A DNA stretch of 64,000 nt from Myxococcales bacterium (GCA_016793465.1 JAEUJW010000081.1:186001-250000), one strand, 5' to 3'. Positions 36,833 through 46,326 are shown, counted from the stretch's first letter. The notes: a model not told the origin generated them from the sequence alone. Made by a program: numbers and translations.

Positions 36833-37618
36833 TCATGGGGGCTCGCGGTCGCCGGCGTACTGCACGGCGACGGCGAGGCGCCACACGGCGACGAACGTGC
36901 CGAGCACGGCGAGGCCGCGGGCGGCCCACGGGGCCCAGGCGGTGGCGAGGCCGTGCACGCTGACGAGCACGATCGCGGCGGACACGGCGAGGGCGAGCAG
37001 CGAGAGCGCGGCGGAGCCGAACAGCAGGCGCGGCTCCTGGGCGACGGTGGCGGCGGCGCGGAGCAGGGTCCGCGGGTGGAACGGGCGGGCGCCGGCGAGC
37101 ACGACGCGGCTGCGCGCGAGGTCGACGCTGGCGGTCGCGTGGGCGAGCACGAGGACGGACAGGCCGAGCTGCACGGTCGGGTGGATCGATCCGAGGGCCG
37201 AGGCGACGAGCAGCAGGACCACGCGGAGCACGAGGCCGTAGATCGCGATCACCAGGGCCGAGGGGTAGAAGCGGACGGCGGCGCGCACGACCTCGAGCGC
37301 GGTGGGGCGGGCGCTGCGGTCGAGGCCGCCGAGGCGCTGGATGGCGGCGCCGGCGAGCAGCGGGCCGAGCAGGGCGGCGAGCGCGGCGGCGGCGGCGACG
37401 GCGGCGACGACGGCGGCCCCGGCGCCGCGCTGCAGGCTCAGCAGCTCGAACAGCGGGGCGAGCAGGCGGCGCGGCTCGTCGTGGAAGTAGGGGCCCATCG
37501 AGGCGCCGACGACGAGGCGCACGGGGGCGGCGACGGCGGCGGCGACGGCGAGGTGGGTCGCGGCGAGGGCGAGCACCAGCCACGGGGCGGCGAGCACGCG
37601 GCGGAGCGCGGCGATCAC
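36833..37618 (-). CDS. polytopic membrane protein downstream of the M1 peptidase
   Basis: A 261-residue hydrophobic protein with about six predicted membrane helices (for example WLVLALAATHLAVAAAVAAP, VVAAVAAAAALAALLGPLLA, GLALSLLALAVSAAIVLVSV-like near residue 215) and a short amphipathic GLDRSARPTALEVVRA segment. No family is recognised. Its GTG start overlaps the stop of the M1 peptidase (GTGA), so the two are translated together and may form a membrane-attached peptidase unit. Confidence 0.7.
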   Translation of the reverse strand: MIAALRRVLAAPWLVLALAATHLAVAAAVAAPVRLVVGASMGPYFHDEPRRLLAPLFELLSLQRGAGAAVVAAVAAAAALAALLGPLLAGAAIQRLGGLDRSARPTALEVVRAAVRFYPSALVIAIYGLVLRVVLLLVASALGSIHPTVQLGLSVLVLAHATASVDLARSRVVLAGARPFHPRTLLRAAATVAQEPRLLFGSAALSLLALAVSAAIVLVSVHGLATAWAPWAARGLAVLGTFVAVWRLAVAVQYAGDREPP

Positions 37619-39768
37619 AGGCCGAGGCCTCCGAGGCCGACGAGCGCGAGCGCCTCGCCGACGGCGGCGAGCGGGCCGCTGAGGCCGTCGGGCGCGGCGG
37701 CGTCGTTGACGGCGCGGCGGTTGTCGAGGCGGTGGGCCTCGAGCAGGAGCTTGCGGTCGGGGTCGAGGCGGGCGGCGCGGACGCGGCGGCCGGGGAAGGT
37801 GAACACGTGGTAGCGGGCCTCGCCGTTCCACAGCACGCGCTCGCGGGCGCCGTCGTGGAACTCGAACTCGACGTCGACGGGGACGCGGAACTCGCCGGTG
37901 CGGAGCACGACGACGAGGCCCTCGACCTGGTCGTCGGGCAGGTCGCGCACGCGGGTGTCGCGGGCCTCGGGGTCGCGGTCCTTCAGGGCCAGGGCGCCCT
38001 TGTCGTCGCGGTGCCAGCCGGCGTCGCCGGCGCGGCGGCGGTTGCTGACGACGTCGAGCTGGAAGTCGACCGAGTGGGTGGTGTGCAGGGCCTGGACGAA
38101 GTAGGCGGCGAGGTCGAGCTTGACGGGCTGGCCGCCGAGGCCGGCGCCTTCGAGCAGGGGGTGGTCGCCGAGCACGCGGCGGAAGGTCATCACGAGGTCG
38201 TCGCCGGTGGGGTGGCGGAAGCGCTGCTCCTCGGCGTAGGCCTTGATCGCGGGGTCGAAGCGCGCGGGGCCGACGAGGTTGCGCAGGGTCAGCATGAGGG
38301 CGGAGGTCTTGCGGTAGACGGTGTCGCCGTAGGTGCCGGTGACGGCGCGGTAGGTCTGGGGCGGGGCGTCGACGGGGTCGAGGCGGGCGTCGCCGTCGAA
38401 GCCGAGGGCGGTGAAGTCGGCGACGGTGAGGTCCTGGTTGCCGAGGCGGGCGACGACCGCGTCGGGGCCGCGCCAGTCCCACAGGGCGAGGGCGTTGGCC
38501 ATGGTGTTGAGGCCCTCGTCGAGGAACGGCTGGCGGGTCTCGTCGGAGGCGAGCAGGCCCTGGAAGTACTGGTGGCCGAACTCGTGCACGGTGGTGTAGA
38601 TGCCGGTGAAGTCCTCCTCGAGGCCGGCGGCCCGCAGCCACGCGGGGACGCGCCAGATGTCCGACGAGGTGAAGAGGGTCGGGTACTCCATGCCGGCGGC
38701 GCCGTCGGCGTCCTCGGGCGGGTGGATCACGGTGATCGTCGACCAGGGGTAGGGGCCGAAGCGGGCGTCCATGCTCTCGAGGGTGGCGATCAGCGCCTCC
38801 TGGTGGCGCGGGGCGTCGGCGGCGTGCTCGGGCTGGATCAGCTGGCGGATCCTTACGTCTCGCCACATCGCCGAGTACTCGACGAACTTCGGGTCGGCGG
38901 CCCAGGCGAAGTCGTGGACCATCTCGGCCCGGTAGTGCAGCTTCTTGCGGCCGTCGGCGGGCGGGTCGGCGGCGACGAGGATGCCGGTCGCGCCGACGAC
39001 CATCGCCTCGGGCACGTCGAGGTGGACGTCGTAGTCGCCGAAGTCGGCGTAGAACTCGCCGTTGAGGGTGAACACCTGGGCCTGCCAGGTGCCGTCGGAG
39101 GCGAGCACGCCGAGCTTGGGGAACCACTGCCCGAGGAAGTGGAAGTCGTCGTGGTAGCCGGTGCGGGCGAACACCTCGGGCAGCACGGTGAGGAACTCGA
39201 ACTCGAGGACCACGGCCTCGCCGGGCTGCACGGGGGTCGGCAGGGTGACGGTCGCCAGCGTGGGGTCGGCGCCCTCCTTCCACGCGAGGTCGACGGCGGC
39301 GCCGCGCGAGCCCTCGAGGTCGTCGAAGCCGGCGGCCTGGCCGCGGCCGAGCAGGCGGGCGGCCTTCAGGTCGATGTAGCCCCACTTGCCGTGGTCGCCC
39401 TGGCGCGAGCTGCGGTGGGTGCCGCGGGCCTCGAGCATCCACACGGTGTCGTCGGCGCGGAAGGCGTTCATGTAGAGGTGCAGCGGGGCGCTGGCGACGG
39501 CGCGGCGGCTGCGGTTGCGCCAGGTGACGCGGGCGGTGCCGGCGACCTGGTGGGTGTCGGCGTCGAGGCGGGCGTCGATCACGTAGTCGACGACGTGGGC
39601 CTCCTCGGGCGCGGCGCCGCGGACGGCGAGGGGTCGCAGCGCGGCGGTCGGCTCGGGCACGGCGACGGGTGGCGGGGCCGCGGGGTCGCAGGCGGCGAGC
39701 GCGAGGCCGAGGCCGCAGGCCCGCAGGGCCGCCGCGAACGGCCGGCGGCTGCGGGCTGCGGTCGTCAT
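37615..39768 (-). CDS. M1-family metallopeptidase, lipoprotein
   Basis: A 717-residue predicted lipoprotein (lipobox LALAAC). An N-terminal beta domain of about 250 residues precedes a thermolysin-like domain with GMEYPTLFT (exopeptidase GxMEN-like site), the zinc site HEFGHQYF (about 395-399) and a third ligand Glu in PFLDEGLNTM nineteen residues later. M1 enzymes remove N-terminal amino acids; periplasmic lipid-anchored forms probably work on peptides from lysed prey or the wall. Either of two ATGs two codons apart may start it. It is followed by a coupled membrane protein. Confidence 0.88.
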   Translation of the reverse strand: MTTAARSRRPFAAALRACGLGLALAACDPAAPPPVAVPEPTAALRPLAVRGAAPEEAHVVDYVIDARLDADTHQVAGTARVTWRNRSRRAVASAPLHLYMNAFRADDTVWMLEARGTHRSSRQGDHGKWGYIDLKAARLLGRGQAAGFDDLEGSRGAAVDLAWKEGADPTLATVTLPTPVQPGEAVVLEFEFLTVLPEVFARTGYHDDFHFLGQWFPKLGVLASDGTWQAQVFTLNGEFYADFGDYDVHLDVPEAMVVGATGILVAADPPADGRKKLHYRAEMVHDFAWAADPKFVEYSAMWRDVRIRQLIQPEHAADAPRHQEALIATLESMDARFGPYPWSTITVIHPPEDADGAAGMEYPTLFTSSDIWRVPAWLRAAGLEEDFTGIYTTVHEFGHQYFQGLLASDETRQPFLDEGLNTMANALALWDWRGPDAVVARLGNQDLTVADFTALGFDGDARLDPVDAPPQTYRAVTGTYGDTVYRKTSALMLTLRNLVGPARFDPAIKAYAEEQRFRHPTGDDLVMTFRRVLGDHPLLEGAGLGGQPVKLDLAAYFVQALHTTHSVDFQLDVVSNRRRAGDAGWHRDDKGALALKDRDPEARDTRVRDLPDDQVEGLVVVLRTGEFRVPVDVEFEFHDGARERVLWNGEARYHVFTFPGRRVRAARLDPDRKLLLEAHRLDNRRAVNDAAAPDGLSGPLAAVGEALALVGLGGLGL

Positions 39769-39828
39769 GCACATCGGACTGCATGGGTACCACCGGTGTT
39801 TCGCGGGGGACAAGCGTCCAGGCGGGGT

Positions 39829-39841
39829 TATAGTGCGCCGC
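39829..39841 (+). promoter_or_regulatory. leaderless -10 element of tsaE
   Basis: TATAGT (39829-39834) ends seven bases before the GTG at 39842, favouring that start over the upstream ATG at 39767. Confidence 0.6.
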
Positions 39842-40369
39842 GTGGCCGCGGAGGCGTACGACGAGCAGGCGATGACCGGGCGGGGGCGCGCGCTGGGCCG
39901 GGTGCTCGCGGCGGCGGCGGCGAGCTCGCCGGAGTTCGAGGCGACCGTGCTGCTGCGGGGCCCGATGGGCGCCGGCAAGACGACCTTCACGCGGGCGCTG
40001 GCCGAGGGGCTCGCGGTTCTGCACCCCGGGCGGGTGACCAGCCCGACCTTCACCTTGTGTGCGGTGCATCGCGGGCCGGTCACGCTGGTCCACGTGGATC
40101 TGTTCCGGCTGGCGGGGGACGTCGACGGAGCGGCCGACGCGGGCATGGGCGGCGAGGCCGGGTTCGCGGCGCTCGGCGATCTCGAGGAGGACCTGCAGGT
40201 CGCGGGGCCCCGCGTGCTCGTCGTCGAGTGGTCGGAGAAGTGGCGCCGGCCGCCGGACGATCACCTGGTGATCGACCTCGGGTTCACCGCCGACGGGGAC
40301 CGGCGCACGCTGCAGGCGACCGCCGCCGGGCCGCGGGCGACGGCCGTGCTGGCCGCGTGGCTCGCGTAA
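39842..40369 (+). CDS. tsaE: tRNA threonylcarbamoyladenosine biosynthesis ATPase TsaE
   Basis: A 175-residue P-loop ATPase that partners TsaB and TsaD in making t6A at position 37 of ANN-decoding tRNAs. Walker A GPMGAGKTTFTRALA lies at about residues 40-54, with VTSPTFTLCAVHRG and VHVDLFRL typical of TsaE, and VLVVEWSEKW for the Walker-B-like strand. The stop codon lies in the A/T-rich string TAATTAAAGG. TsaB and TsaD are not in the window. The loss of the usual E in SPTFT-x-x-x-x-Y is a small deviation. Confidence 0.88.
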   Translation: MAAEAYDEQAMTGRGRALGRVLAAAAASSPEFEATVLLRGPMGAGKTTFTRALAEGLAVLHPGRVTSPTFTLCAVHRGPVTLVHVDLFRLAGDVDGAADAGMGGEAGFAALGDLEEDLQVAGPRVLVVEWSEKWRRPPDDHLVIDLGFTADGDRRTLQATAAGPRATAVLAAWLA

Positions 40370-40864
40370 TTAAAGGAAGCACGCGCGACCGAGGCGGCGA
40401 CGGTCCGATCGCGTGAGCCGCGTGGACGGGTCCTGCGCGTGTTTTACGGGCGATCCGTCCGGACCCCGCGAGGACCGCGGCGACCGCCTCCGCGACGTCG
40501 GCGACGATCCGCCGGTGCAGGCTCGCGGCGATCGCTGTCGCAACGTCCGGATCGATCTGCCCGTGGATCGGCCGTCGGAGGGCCGTGCAGGGGAGATCGG
40601 GAGATCACCGAAGGCGAGGCGAAGCGATCGTCGCGGGGTCATGGCGCTCGGCGCCCGCGATCACGGCGGCGTGTCGCTGCGTCGGGGTGACGCCTGTACG
40701 TGCAAGGAACCGAGAAATTCGCCGAATTGGCCCGAAGTAACGCTGATCCGCGGAGCGCTGCAGGCGGCTCGTCGCGGCCCGATCGACACCCCGTAGACGG
40801 GGCCCTACACGGCCCTGCGACGCCGGCCCCAAAAAAAAGTGGCCCACAGGCTGCAATTTTGCCT
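40370..40864. other. gene-free spacer upstream of the histone-fold gene
   Basis: I see no supportable gene. The stretch is rich in GATC words (GATCGC, GATCCG, GATCGG) and ends in an A-run (CCCCAAAAAAAAGTGG at 40827-40842) immediately before the histone-gene promoter. Confidence 0.5.
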
Positions 40865-40892
40865 TTGCAAAGCAAATTTTCGGGTTTATGGT
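40865..40892 (+). promoter_or_regulatory. promoter of the histone-fold gene
   Basis: TTGCAA (40865-40870), 16-base spacer, TATGGT (40887-40892), in a 45-base A/T-rich zone that also forms an imperfect dyad around TTTGCAAA. It predicts a leader of about 85 bases before the ATG at 40987. Confidence 0.5.
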
Positions 40893-40986
40893 CCGTGGCG
40901 AGCAATGGGGTCGGTTTCTCCGATCCACTTCGAGTTGCGCTCCTCTCTCATCGTCGCAATTGCGACGCACAGCGAAAGACAGACAA

Positions 40987-41184
40987 ATGGCCAACAAGCA
41001 AAAGGCACCCAAGGAAATCCTCGTCGTCGGCAGCAAGGTCAAGGACGTGATCCGTGACGCCGGCCTCCGCAGCGACGGCGAGCTCATCCAGGCCGTCTCG
41101 GACAAGGTCCACGAGCTCCTCGGCGCCGCCATCGAGCGCTGCAAGAGCAACAACCGCAGCACCGTCCGCCCGCACGACCTGTAG
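40987..41184 (+). CDS. bacterial histone-fold protein
   Basis: A 65-residue basic protein containing a single histone fold and almost nothing else. Predicted helix 1 is EILVVGSKVKDVIRDAG (10-26). The long central helix is SDGELIQAVSDKVHELLGAA and on to about residue 53. The second DNA-binding loop and start of helix 3 read NNRSTVRPHDL (55-65). The R-x-T-V-R/K-x-x-D-L block corresponds to the R-K-T-I-K-x-x-D-I of archaeal histones, and the overall length and opening resemble Bdellovibrio Bd0055 (HBb). Such proteins dimerise and bind DNA as nucleoid components. It has its own promoter region and terminator, as expected for an abundant protein. No comparison could be run, so the family call rests on motif order and length. 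Confidence 0.8.
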   Translation: MANKQKAPKEILVVGSKVKDVIRDAGLRSDGELIQAVSDKVHELLGAAIERCKSNNRSTVRPHDL

Positions 41185-41235
41185 GGCGCGGACGATCTCG
41201 CGGTCCATTTGGCCGTGTGATCGCAGCGGAGACAG

Positions 41236-41263
41236 GAGCCGCCTATCGGGCGGCTCTTGTCGT
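41236..41263 (+). terminator. Rho-independent terminator of the histone-fold gene
   Basis: GAGCCGCC (41237-41244), loop TATCG, GGCGGCTC (41250-41257), then TTGTCGTTT. It lies 52 bases after the stop. Confidence 0.75.
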
Positions 41264-41286
41264 TTCGAACGGCGAATCGTCGGCGC

Positions 41287-42390
<1,104 letters not shown>

Positions 42391-42392
42391 GG

Positions 42393-43133
42393 CTAGCGCG
42401 CCTCCCAGCGCGGGGCGGACAGGCGCGCGCCGGACGGGGCGCGGGCGGGGTCGTCGATCATGCCGACGATCGCGGCGGCGACGTCGTCGGGGTCGGCGAG
42501 GCTGCTGCGGTCGGCGTCGGGGATCGCGGCGGCGTGCATGACGGTGTCCATCTCGCCGGGGTCGACGGCGAGCACGCGCACGCCGGTGCCCGCGAGCTCG
42601 GCGGCGAAGATGCGGCTGAGGTGGTCCTGGGCGGCCTTGGCGACCGAGTAGAGGCCCCAGGTCGGGTAGGCCTCGACGGCGGCGTCGCTGCTGACGTGCA
42701 CGACGACGCCGCCGCCGCGCAGGGCCATGGCGCCGGCGAGGATCTTGGTCAGGCGGAACGGGCCGACGAGGTTGGTCTGCAGCACCGCCTCGAGGTCCTC
42801 GCAGTCGCTGTCGAGCAGGAGGCGCAGCGGCGTGGGCCCGAGGGTGCTGGCGTTGTGGACGAGCACGTCGATCGGGCCGACGAGCGCGGCGGCCTGGTGG
42901 GCGAGGGGGTAGACGGCATGTTTGTCGGCGATGTCGGCGACGACGCCGTGGGCCTCGCCGCCGGCGGCCCGGATCTCGGCGACGACGGCGTCGAGCTCGT
43001 CGCGCCCGCGGGCGACGAGCACGAGCTTGACGCCCCGCGCGGCGAGCCGGCGGGCGAGCGCGCGCCCGAGGCCACGGCTGGCGCCGGTGACGAGGGCGGT
43101 GGCTCCGGAGGTGAGCGTGGTGGTTGTCTGCAT
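42393..43133 (-). CDS. short-chain dehydrogenase/reductase
   Basis: A 246-residue NAD(P)-dependent oxidoreductase. The start at 43133 is set by AAGGAG eight to nine bases upstream. It has nucleotide motif TGASRGLG (16-23), HNAS at 93-96, catalytic Ser149 in VVHVSSD and the Tyr162-Lys166 pair in YSVAK. The Arg after TGAS and the absence of an acidic residue after strand 2 (VLVARGRDEL) suggest NADP. The substrate is unknown. It is the first gene of a two-gene operon with the QueA-like gene. Confidence 0.9.
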   Translation of the reverse strand: MQTTTTLTSGATALVTGASRGLGRALARRLAARGVKLVLVARGRDELDAVVAEIRAAGGEAHGVVADIADKHAVYPLAHQAAALVGPIDVLVHNASTLGPTPLRLLLDSDCEDLEAVLQTNLVGPFRLTKILAGAMALRGGGVVVHVSSDAAVEAYPTWGLYSVAKAAQDHLSRIFAAELAGTGVRVLAVDPGEMDTVMHAAAIPDADRSSLADPDDVAAAIVGMIDDPARAPSGARLSAPRWEAR

Positions 43134-43193
43134 CGAAGTGCTCCTTGAAAGACGAGGGCAAGGTAGTCCGCCCCGGGCCGCGCCCCCCGGCGC

Positions 43194-43228
43194 TTGCTGA
43201 TACGTTGGCAAACGGTCATCGTGCCGAC
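43194..43228 (+). promoter_or_regulatory. promoter of the HTH-cupin regulator, leaderless
   Basis: TTGCTG (43194-43199), 17-base spacer, CATCGT (43217-43222), six bases to the ATG at 43229. It lies between divergent genes, so a regulator could block both directions. Confidence 0.55.
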
Positions 43229-43780
43229 ATGGACGACGCCGCCGGGCACCTCGCCAACAACATCCGCCAGCTCCGCGAGACGCGCGGCATGACGCAGCAG
43301 CAGATGGCGAAGCTCAGCGGGGTGCCGCGGCCGACGTGGGCCAACCTCGAGTCGGGGGCGGCGAACCCGACGCTGTCGGTGCTGACCAAGGTCGCGGCGG
43401 CGCTGCAGGTGACGCTCGAGGAGCTCGTGAGTCCGCCGCGGGCGTCGTCGAAGTTCTACCCGGCCGCCAGCCTGAAGGTCCGCCAGCGCGGGAAGGTGAC
43501 GGTGCGCAAGCTGCTGCCGGAGCCGATCGCGGGGCTGGAGATCGAGCGGGTCGAGCTGCCGGCGGGGTCGAGCATGACGGGGATCCCGCACACGCCGGGG
43601 ACCCGCGAGTACCTGACCTGCGAGCGCGGCGAGGTCGAGCTGAGCGAGTCGGGGCGGGCCTGGCGGCTGCAGCCGGGCGACGTGGTGGCGTTCCGCGGCG
43701 ACCAGAACCACGGCTATCGCAACCCCGGGCGCGAGGTCGCGGTCGCGTACAGCGTGCTCGCGCTGATGCCGGCCTCGTGA
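43229..43780 (+). CDS. XRE-family regulator with C-terminal cupin sensor
   Basis: A 183-residue transcription factor. Residues about 8-62 form an HTH-XRE domain (NIRQLRETRGMTQQQMAKLS, GVPRPTWANLESGAANPTLS). Residues about 95-180 form a cupin barrel (LPAGSSMTGIPHTPGTREYL, LQPGDVVAFRGDQNHGYRN) that binds a small ligand or metal. The shorter start at 43229 is chosen from the leaderless promoter and because upstream codons belong to the divergent gene's leader. It probably controls the SDR/QueA-like operon and itself from the 95-base shared region. Confidence 0.88.
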   Translation: MDDAAGHLANNIRQLRETRGMTQQQMAKLSGVPRPTWANLESGAANPTLSVLTKVAAALQVTLEELVSPPRASSKFYPAASLKVRQRGKVTVRKLLPEPIAGLEIERVELPAGSSMTGIPHTPGTREYLTCERGEVELSESGRAWRLQPGDVVAFRGDQNHGYRNPGREVAVAYSVLALMPAS

Positions 43781-43819
43781 GCCGGTCGCGGCGCGGTCGC
43801 CCCGGTCGGCGCGGCGGGG

Positions 43820-43832
43820 TACCATGCGCCGG
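43820..43832 (+). promoter_or_regulatory. leaderless -10 element of the 43833 gene
   Basis: TACCAT (43820-43825) ends seven bases before the ATG at 43833; the ATG inside the hexamer (43824) is rejected as start. Confidence 0.5.
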
Positions 43833-44807
43833 ATGGCACGCGCACGCTCGGTCATGATCTGGCTCGCCGTCGCGGTGGTCGTGGCGGCGACGGCGGCGGC
43901 CTACGGCGCGGCCGTGTGGCCGTGGATGGCCCCGCCGGCCACCGATGCGGCGGTGCTCGAGGCGCGCTGGGCGGACGTCGTGCGGCGGGCGGACACGTTC
44001 GGGCCGGCGGTCGCGCGGAGCCTCGAGCTCGAGGCGGCGACCGACGCGATCGCGAGCCAGTGGGACGCGGCCGGCGACATGCTGCACGGGGACGCGCCGG
44101 CGGCGGCGGTGGAGCGGCCGCCGGCGCTGACGCCGGCGATCGAGGCGCTGGTGCGCTGGTCGGAGGCCGGCGCGGTCGTGCCGGACCTGTGCATGAACAA
44201 CGACGTGCCGGCGGTGCGGCTGGCGCGGCTGGCGGACGTGGCGCTCTACACCGCCGACCGGCCCGACGCCGCGTTCGTGGCGGTGCTGCGGCTGGCCCAG
44301 GGGCTGCGTCGACGCGGCGCGCTGCTCGGCGGGATCGTCGGGTTCTCGATGGCGCAGAAGGCCGCCGAGACGGCGCAGAGGCGGGGCTGGCGCGGCGCCG
44401 AGGTCGAGGCCGAGCTCCGAAGATATCGGCCGACGGAGGAGGAGCTGCGGGCGGTGGTCGCCCGCGAGAGCGTGTGCTCCTATCGCCTCGTCGAGTCGTC
44501 GTTCGGCGCCGACTGCGAGCGCTCCGACCCGGGGATGCGGGCGCCGTGGTACGTGCCGATGACGGCGTCGCGCTGGTGCGCGCGGGAGAAGGCGATCGTC
44601 CGCGAGCACTTCGGGGCGCTGCACGCGGGCGCCGCCGCCGAGAAAGACCTGCGGCGCTTCGCCGACGCGCTGGCCGTGCCGGACGGCGCGGCGGCCAGGA
44701 GCTTAATTTTGGAGGCCCTCACGACGCCGCTCGGCGGGACCACGCTGCGCATGGTCGAGGCGCTCGCGGGCTACGAGGTGGCGCTCGTGGGCGTGTCGGC
44801 GGCGTGA
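43833..44807 (+). CDS. signal-anchored protein of unknown function
   Basis: A 324-residue protein with one N-terminal membrane segment (MIWLAVAVVVAATAAAYGAA) and an otherwise soluble, helical periplasmic body. Four Cys residues (LCMNNDVP, ESVCSYRLVE, GADCERSD, RWCAREKA) could form two disulfides. Helical repeats AVRLARLADVALYTADRPDA and FVAVLRLAQGLRRRGALLGG suggest an alpha-solenoid. I do not recognise the family. LIL near residue 292 uses TTA ATT TTG, an A/T codon island. Confidence 0.7.
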   Translation: MARARSVMIWLAVAVVVAATAAAYGAAVWPWMAPPATDAAVLEARWADVVRRADTFGPAVARSLELEAATDAIASQWDAAGDMLHGDAPAAAVERPPALTPAIEALVRWSEAGAVVPDLCMNNDVPAVRLARLADVALYTADRPDAAFVAVLRLAQGLRRRGALLGGIVGFSMAQKAAETAQRRGWRGAEVEAELRRYRPTEEELRAVVARESVCSYRLVESSFGADCERSDPGMRAPWYVPMTASRWCAREKAIVREHFGALHAGAAAEKDLRRFADALAVPDGAAARSLILEALTTPLGGTTLRMVEALAGYEVALVGVSAA

Positions 44808-44826
44808 CGGCGGGGCTCTCCGTCAC
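44804..44826. terminator. hairpin spanning two convergent stop codons
   Basis: GTGACGG (44804-44810) and CCGTCAC (44820-44826) with a nine-base loop. The plus-strand TGA and the minus-strand TGA are both inside the stems. Confidence 0.45.
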
Positions 44827-45155
44827 TCCGAGGGGCGGACGGTGACGGAGGCGCCGACCTCGATGAGCTTGATGCGCGCGGCCTCGGCGGCGGGCTGCGA
44901 CTGCCGCGAGAGCACGACCTGGGGGGCCGACTCGGCCATGTCCTTGGCGTCCTTCAGGCCGAGGCTGGTCAGCTCGCGCAGCACCTTGATGACGCTGATC
45001 TTGTTGGCGCCGCAGCCGGTGAGCACGACGTCGTTGAGCTCGGCGCCGTCGCCGCGGGCGACGCCGGCGTCGGCCAGCATCATGCCGACGAGCTGCAGGG
45101 CCTCGCGCACGCTGAGCTGCAGGATCTGGTCGCGGAGGTGGGACAGGTCAGCCAT
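44823..45155 (-). CDS. stand-alone ribosomal L7/L12 C-terminal-like domain protein
   Basis: A 110-residue protein. The last 60 residues (DVVLTGCGANKISVIKVLRE, TSLGLKDAKDMAESAPQVVL, AARIKLIEVGASVTVR) follow the L7/L12 C-terminal domain, including the K-I-x-V-I-K-x-L-R and GLKDAKDxVExAP motifs that contact translation GTPases. The N-terminal 40 residues lack the dimerisation sequence of true L7/L12. Proteins with this domain outside the ribosome are common in several phyla and their role is not established. Confidence 0.8.
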   Translation of the reverse strand: MADLSHLRDQILQLSVREALQLVGMMLADAGVARGDGAELNDVVLTGCGANKISVIKVLRELTSLGLKDAKDMAESAPQVVLSRQSQPAAEAARIKLIEVGASVTVRPSE

Positions 45156-45167
45156 CGCGGCATGGTA
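45156..45167 (-). promoter_or_regulatory. leaderless -10 element of the L7/L12-like gene
   Basis: TACCAT (45167-45162) ends six bases before the ATG at 45155. Confidence 0.5.
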
Positions 45168-45173
45168 GCGGGG

Positions 45174-45345
45174 CTACAGGCCCGGGTACCAGTCGCCGCG
45201 ACCGCCCGGCGTCAGGTCGAGCAGGTTCCACAGCGGTGAGCCGAGGTCGACGTGTCGCGGATCCTGTCCGGGGTCGGCGGGCACGAATCGCCGCGCGCTC
45301 GACCGCGAGTGGCGGATCCGGACGTCGGCCGCCCAGGCGCCGCTC
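45174..45345 (-). pseudogene. C-terminal remnant of an unidentified gene
   Basis: An open stretch with natural codon use reads GAWAADVRIRHSRSSARRFV, then PADPGQDPRHVDLGSPLWNL and LDLTPGGRGDWYPGL, ending at TAG 45176-45174. No start codon or upstream domain is found, because the frame dissolves above about 45345. It looks like the tail of a deleted gene. Confidence 0.4.
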
Positions 45346-45396
45346 GACCGCGGGACGGCGAGGGGGGCACGAGGAGCTCTCGGCCGTCGCTGGCGG

Positions 45397-46245
45397 TCAG
45401 GAGATCACCAGGCGGGCGACGGCGAGGGCCAGGGTGTCGGCGAGTACGAGGCCGGCGACGCTGCCGGCGAGGTTGCCGAAGAAGATGCCGGCCGAGACGA
45501 GTCGGGCGTGCTCGCGGGCCAGGCCGTCGGCCTGGGCGGCGCGGCGGCGGTATTCGCCGAGCTCGGCGGCGAGGAGGCGGTCGCGTTCGCGGGTCAGCTC
45601 GGCGGTGAGGAGGTTGGTGGCGCCGCAGTAGGGGCAGTCGACGAAGGCGTGGTGCAGGACGCGGAGGGGGCCGCCGCAGGCCCGGCAGCGGGCCGGGGAT
45701 CCGGGGGCCGCGGGCACGCGGGCGAGCAGGCGAGGGCGGATGACGCGTCGGTAGCGGCGGGCGGCCAGCAGCCAGGCGCCGACCATGCCGCCGACCACGG
45801 CGGCGAGGCGGAGGACGAGGGCGAGGCCCGCGGCGAGGCCGGCGACGCGGGCCTCGCGGTCGCCGGCGACGGGGGCGAGGAGGGCGGGCAGGACGACGAG
45901 GCCGAGGATGAGCGCGAGGGGGCCGAGGGCGGCCTTCAGGGTGCCGGACAGCCAGCCGCCCTCGATCATGGCGACGATCCGGCGGTCGGCGTCGGCGAGG
46001 CCCTGGCGGGCGGCCCGGACGGCGGCGAGGCGGCGCCGGAGGAAGTCGAGGCGGTCGGCGGCGTCGGCGGGGAGATCGTCCTCGTGGCGACAGAAGTCGC
46101 AGCGCACGCGGGTGCCGACGTCGCCGACGAGCCGCATCGCGGCGCCGCAGCGCGGGCACGGGACCGGCAATTGGTCGACCAGCGGCGCCTCGAGGCCGTG
46201 CTGCGGGGCGATTGGCGGCGAAGGAGCGACCTGGACTTCGGGCAT
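45397..46245 (-). CDS. membrane protein with two zinc ribbons
   Basis: A 282-residue protein. The first zinc ribbon is Cys30-x2-Cys33 ... Cys49-x2-Cys52 (PVPCPRCGAAM, VRCDFC). A coiled coil (about 60-95) and two or three membrane helices follow (ALILGLVVLPALLAPVAG, LVLRLAAVVGGMVGAWLLAA). A second ribbon reads ARCRACGGPLRV, VDCPYCGATN, and a final hydrophobic segment closes the protein. The same two-ribbon, multi-helix plan recurs at 59068-60339. The function is unknown. ATG 46245 is preferred over longer starts because a hydrophilic Pro-rich N-terminus begins there. Confidence 0.75.
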   Translation of the reverse strand: MPEVQVAPSPPIAPQHGLEAPLVDQLPVPCPRCGAAMRLVGDVGTRVRCDFCRHEDDLPADAADRLDFLRRRLAAVRAARQGLADADRRIVAMIEGGWLSGTLKAALGPLALILGLVVLPALLAPVAGDREARVAGLAAGLALVLRLAAVVGGMVGAWLLAARRYRRVIRPRLLARVPAAPGSPARCRACGGPLRVLHHAFVDCPYCGATNLLTAELTRERDRLLAAELGEYRRRAAQADGLAREHARLVSAGIFFGNLAGSVAGLVLADTLALAVARLVIS

Positions 46246-46297
46246 GCGCAGGGCCGGATATTGTGACCTGACTCTCGGATTTTTTGCAGCGGGGGGC

Positions 46298-46326
46298 TTC
46301 CAAAAAAGCGCGGATGCCCTTATTAA
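46298..46326 (+). promoter_or_regulatory. promoter of tRNA-Lys
   Basis: TTCCAA (46298-46303), 17-base spacer, TATTAA (46321-46326). Transcription would start about ten bases before the mature 5' end. Confidence 0.5.

Noticed and set aside
36833..40264. A 1143-codon open frame covering the M1 peptidase and its membrane partner.
   Set aside because: Only its last 261 codons (the membrane protein) make sense. The rest is a shadow of the peptidase gene.
40413..40796. A 127-codon plus-strand frame upstream of the histone-fold gene.
   Set aside because: It is low in predicted structure, rich in Arg, Asp and Gly from GATC-type repeats, lacks a ribosome-binding site and overlaps minus-strand frames of equal quality.
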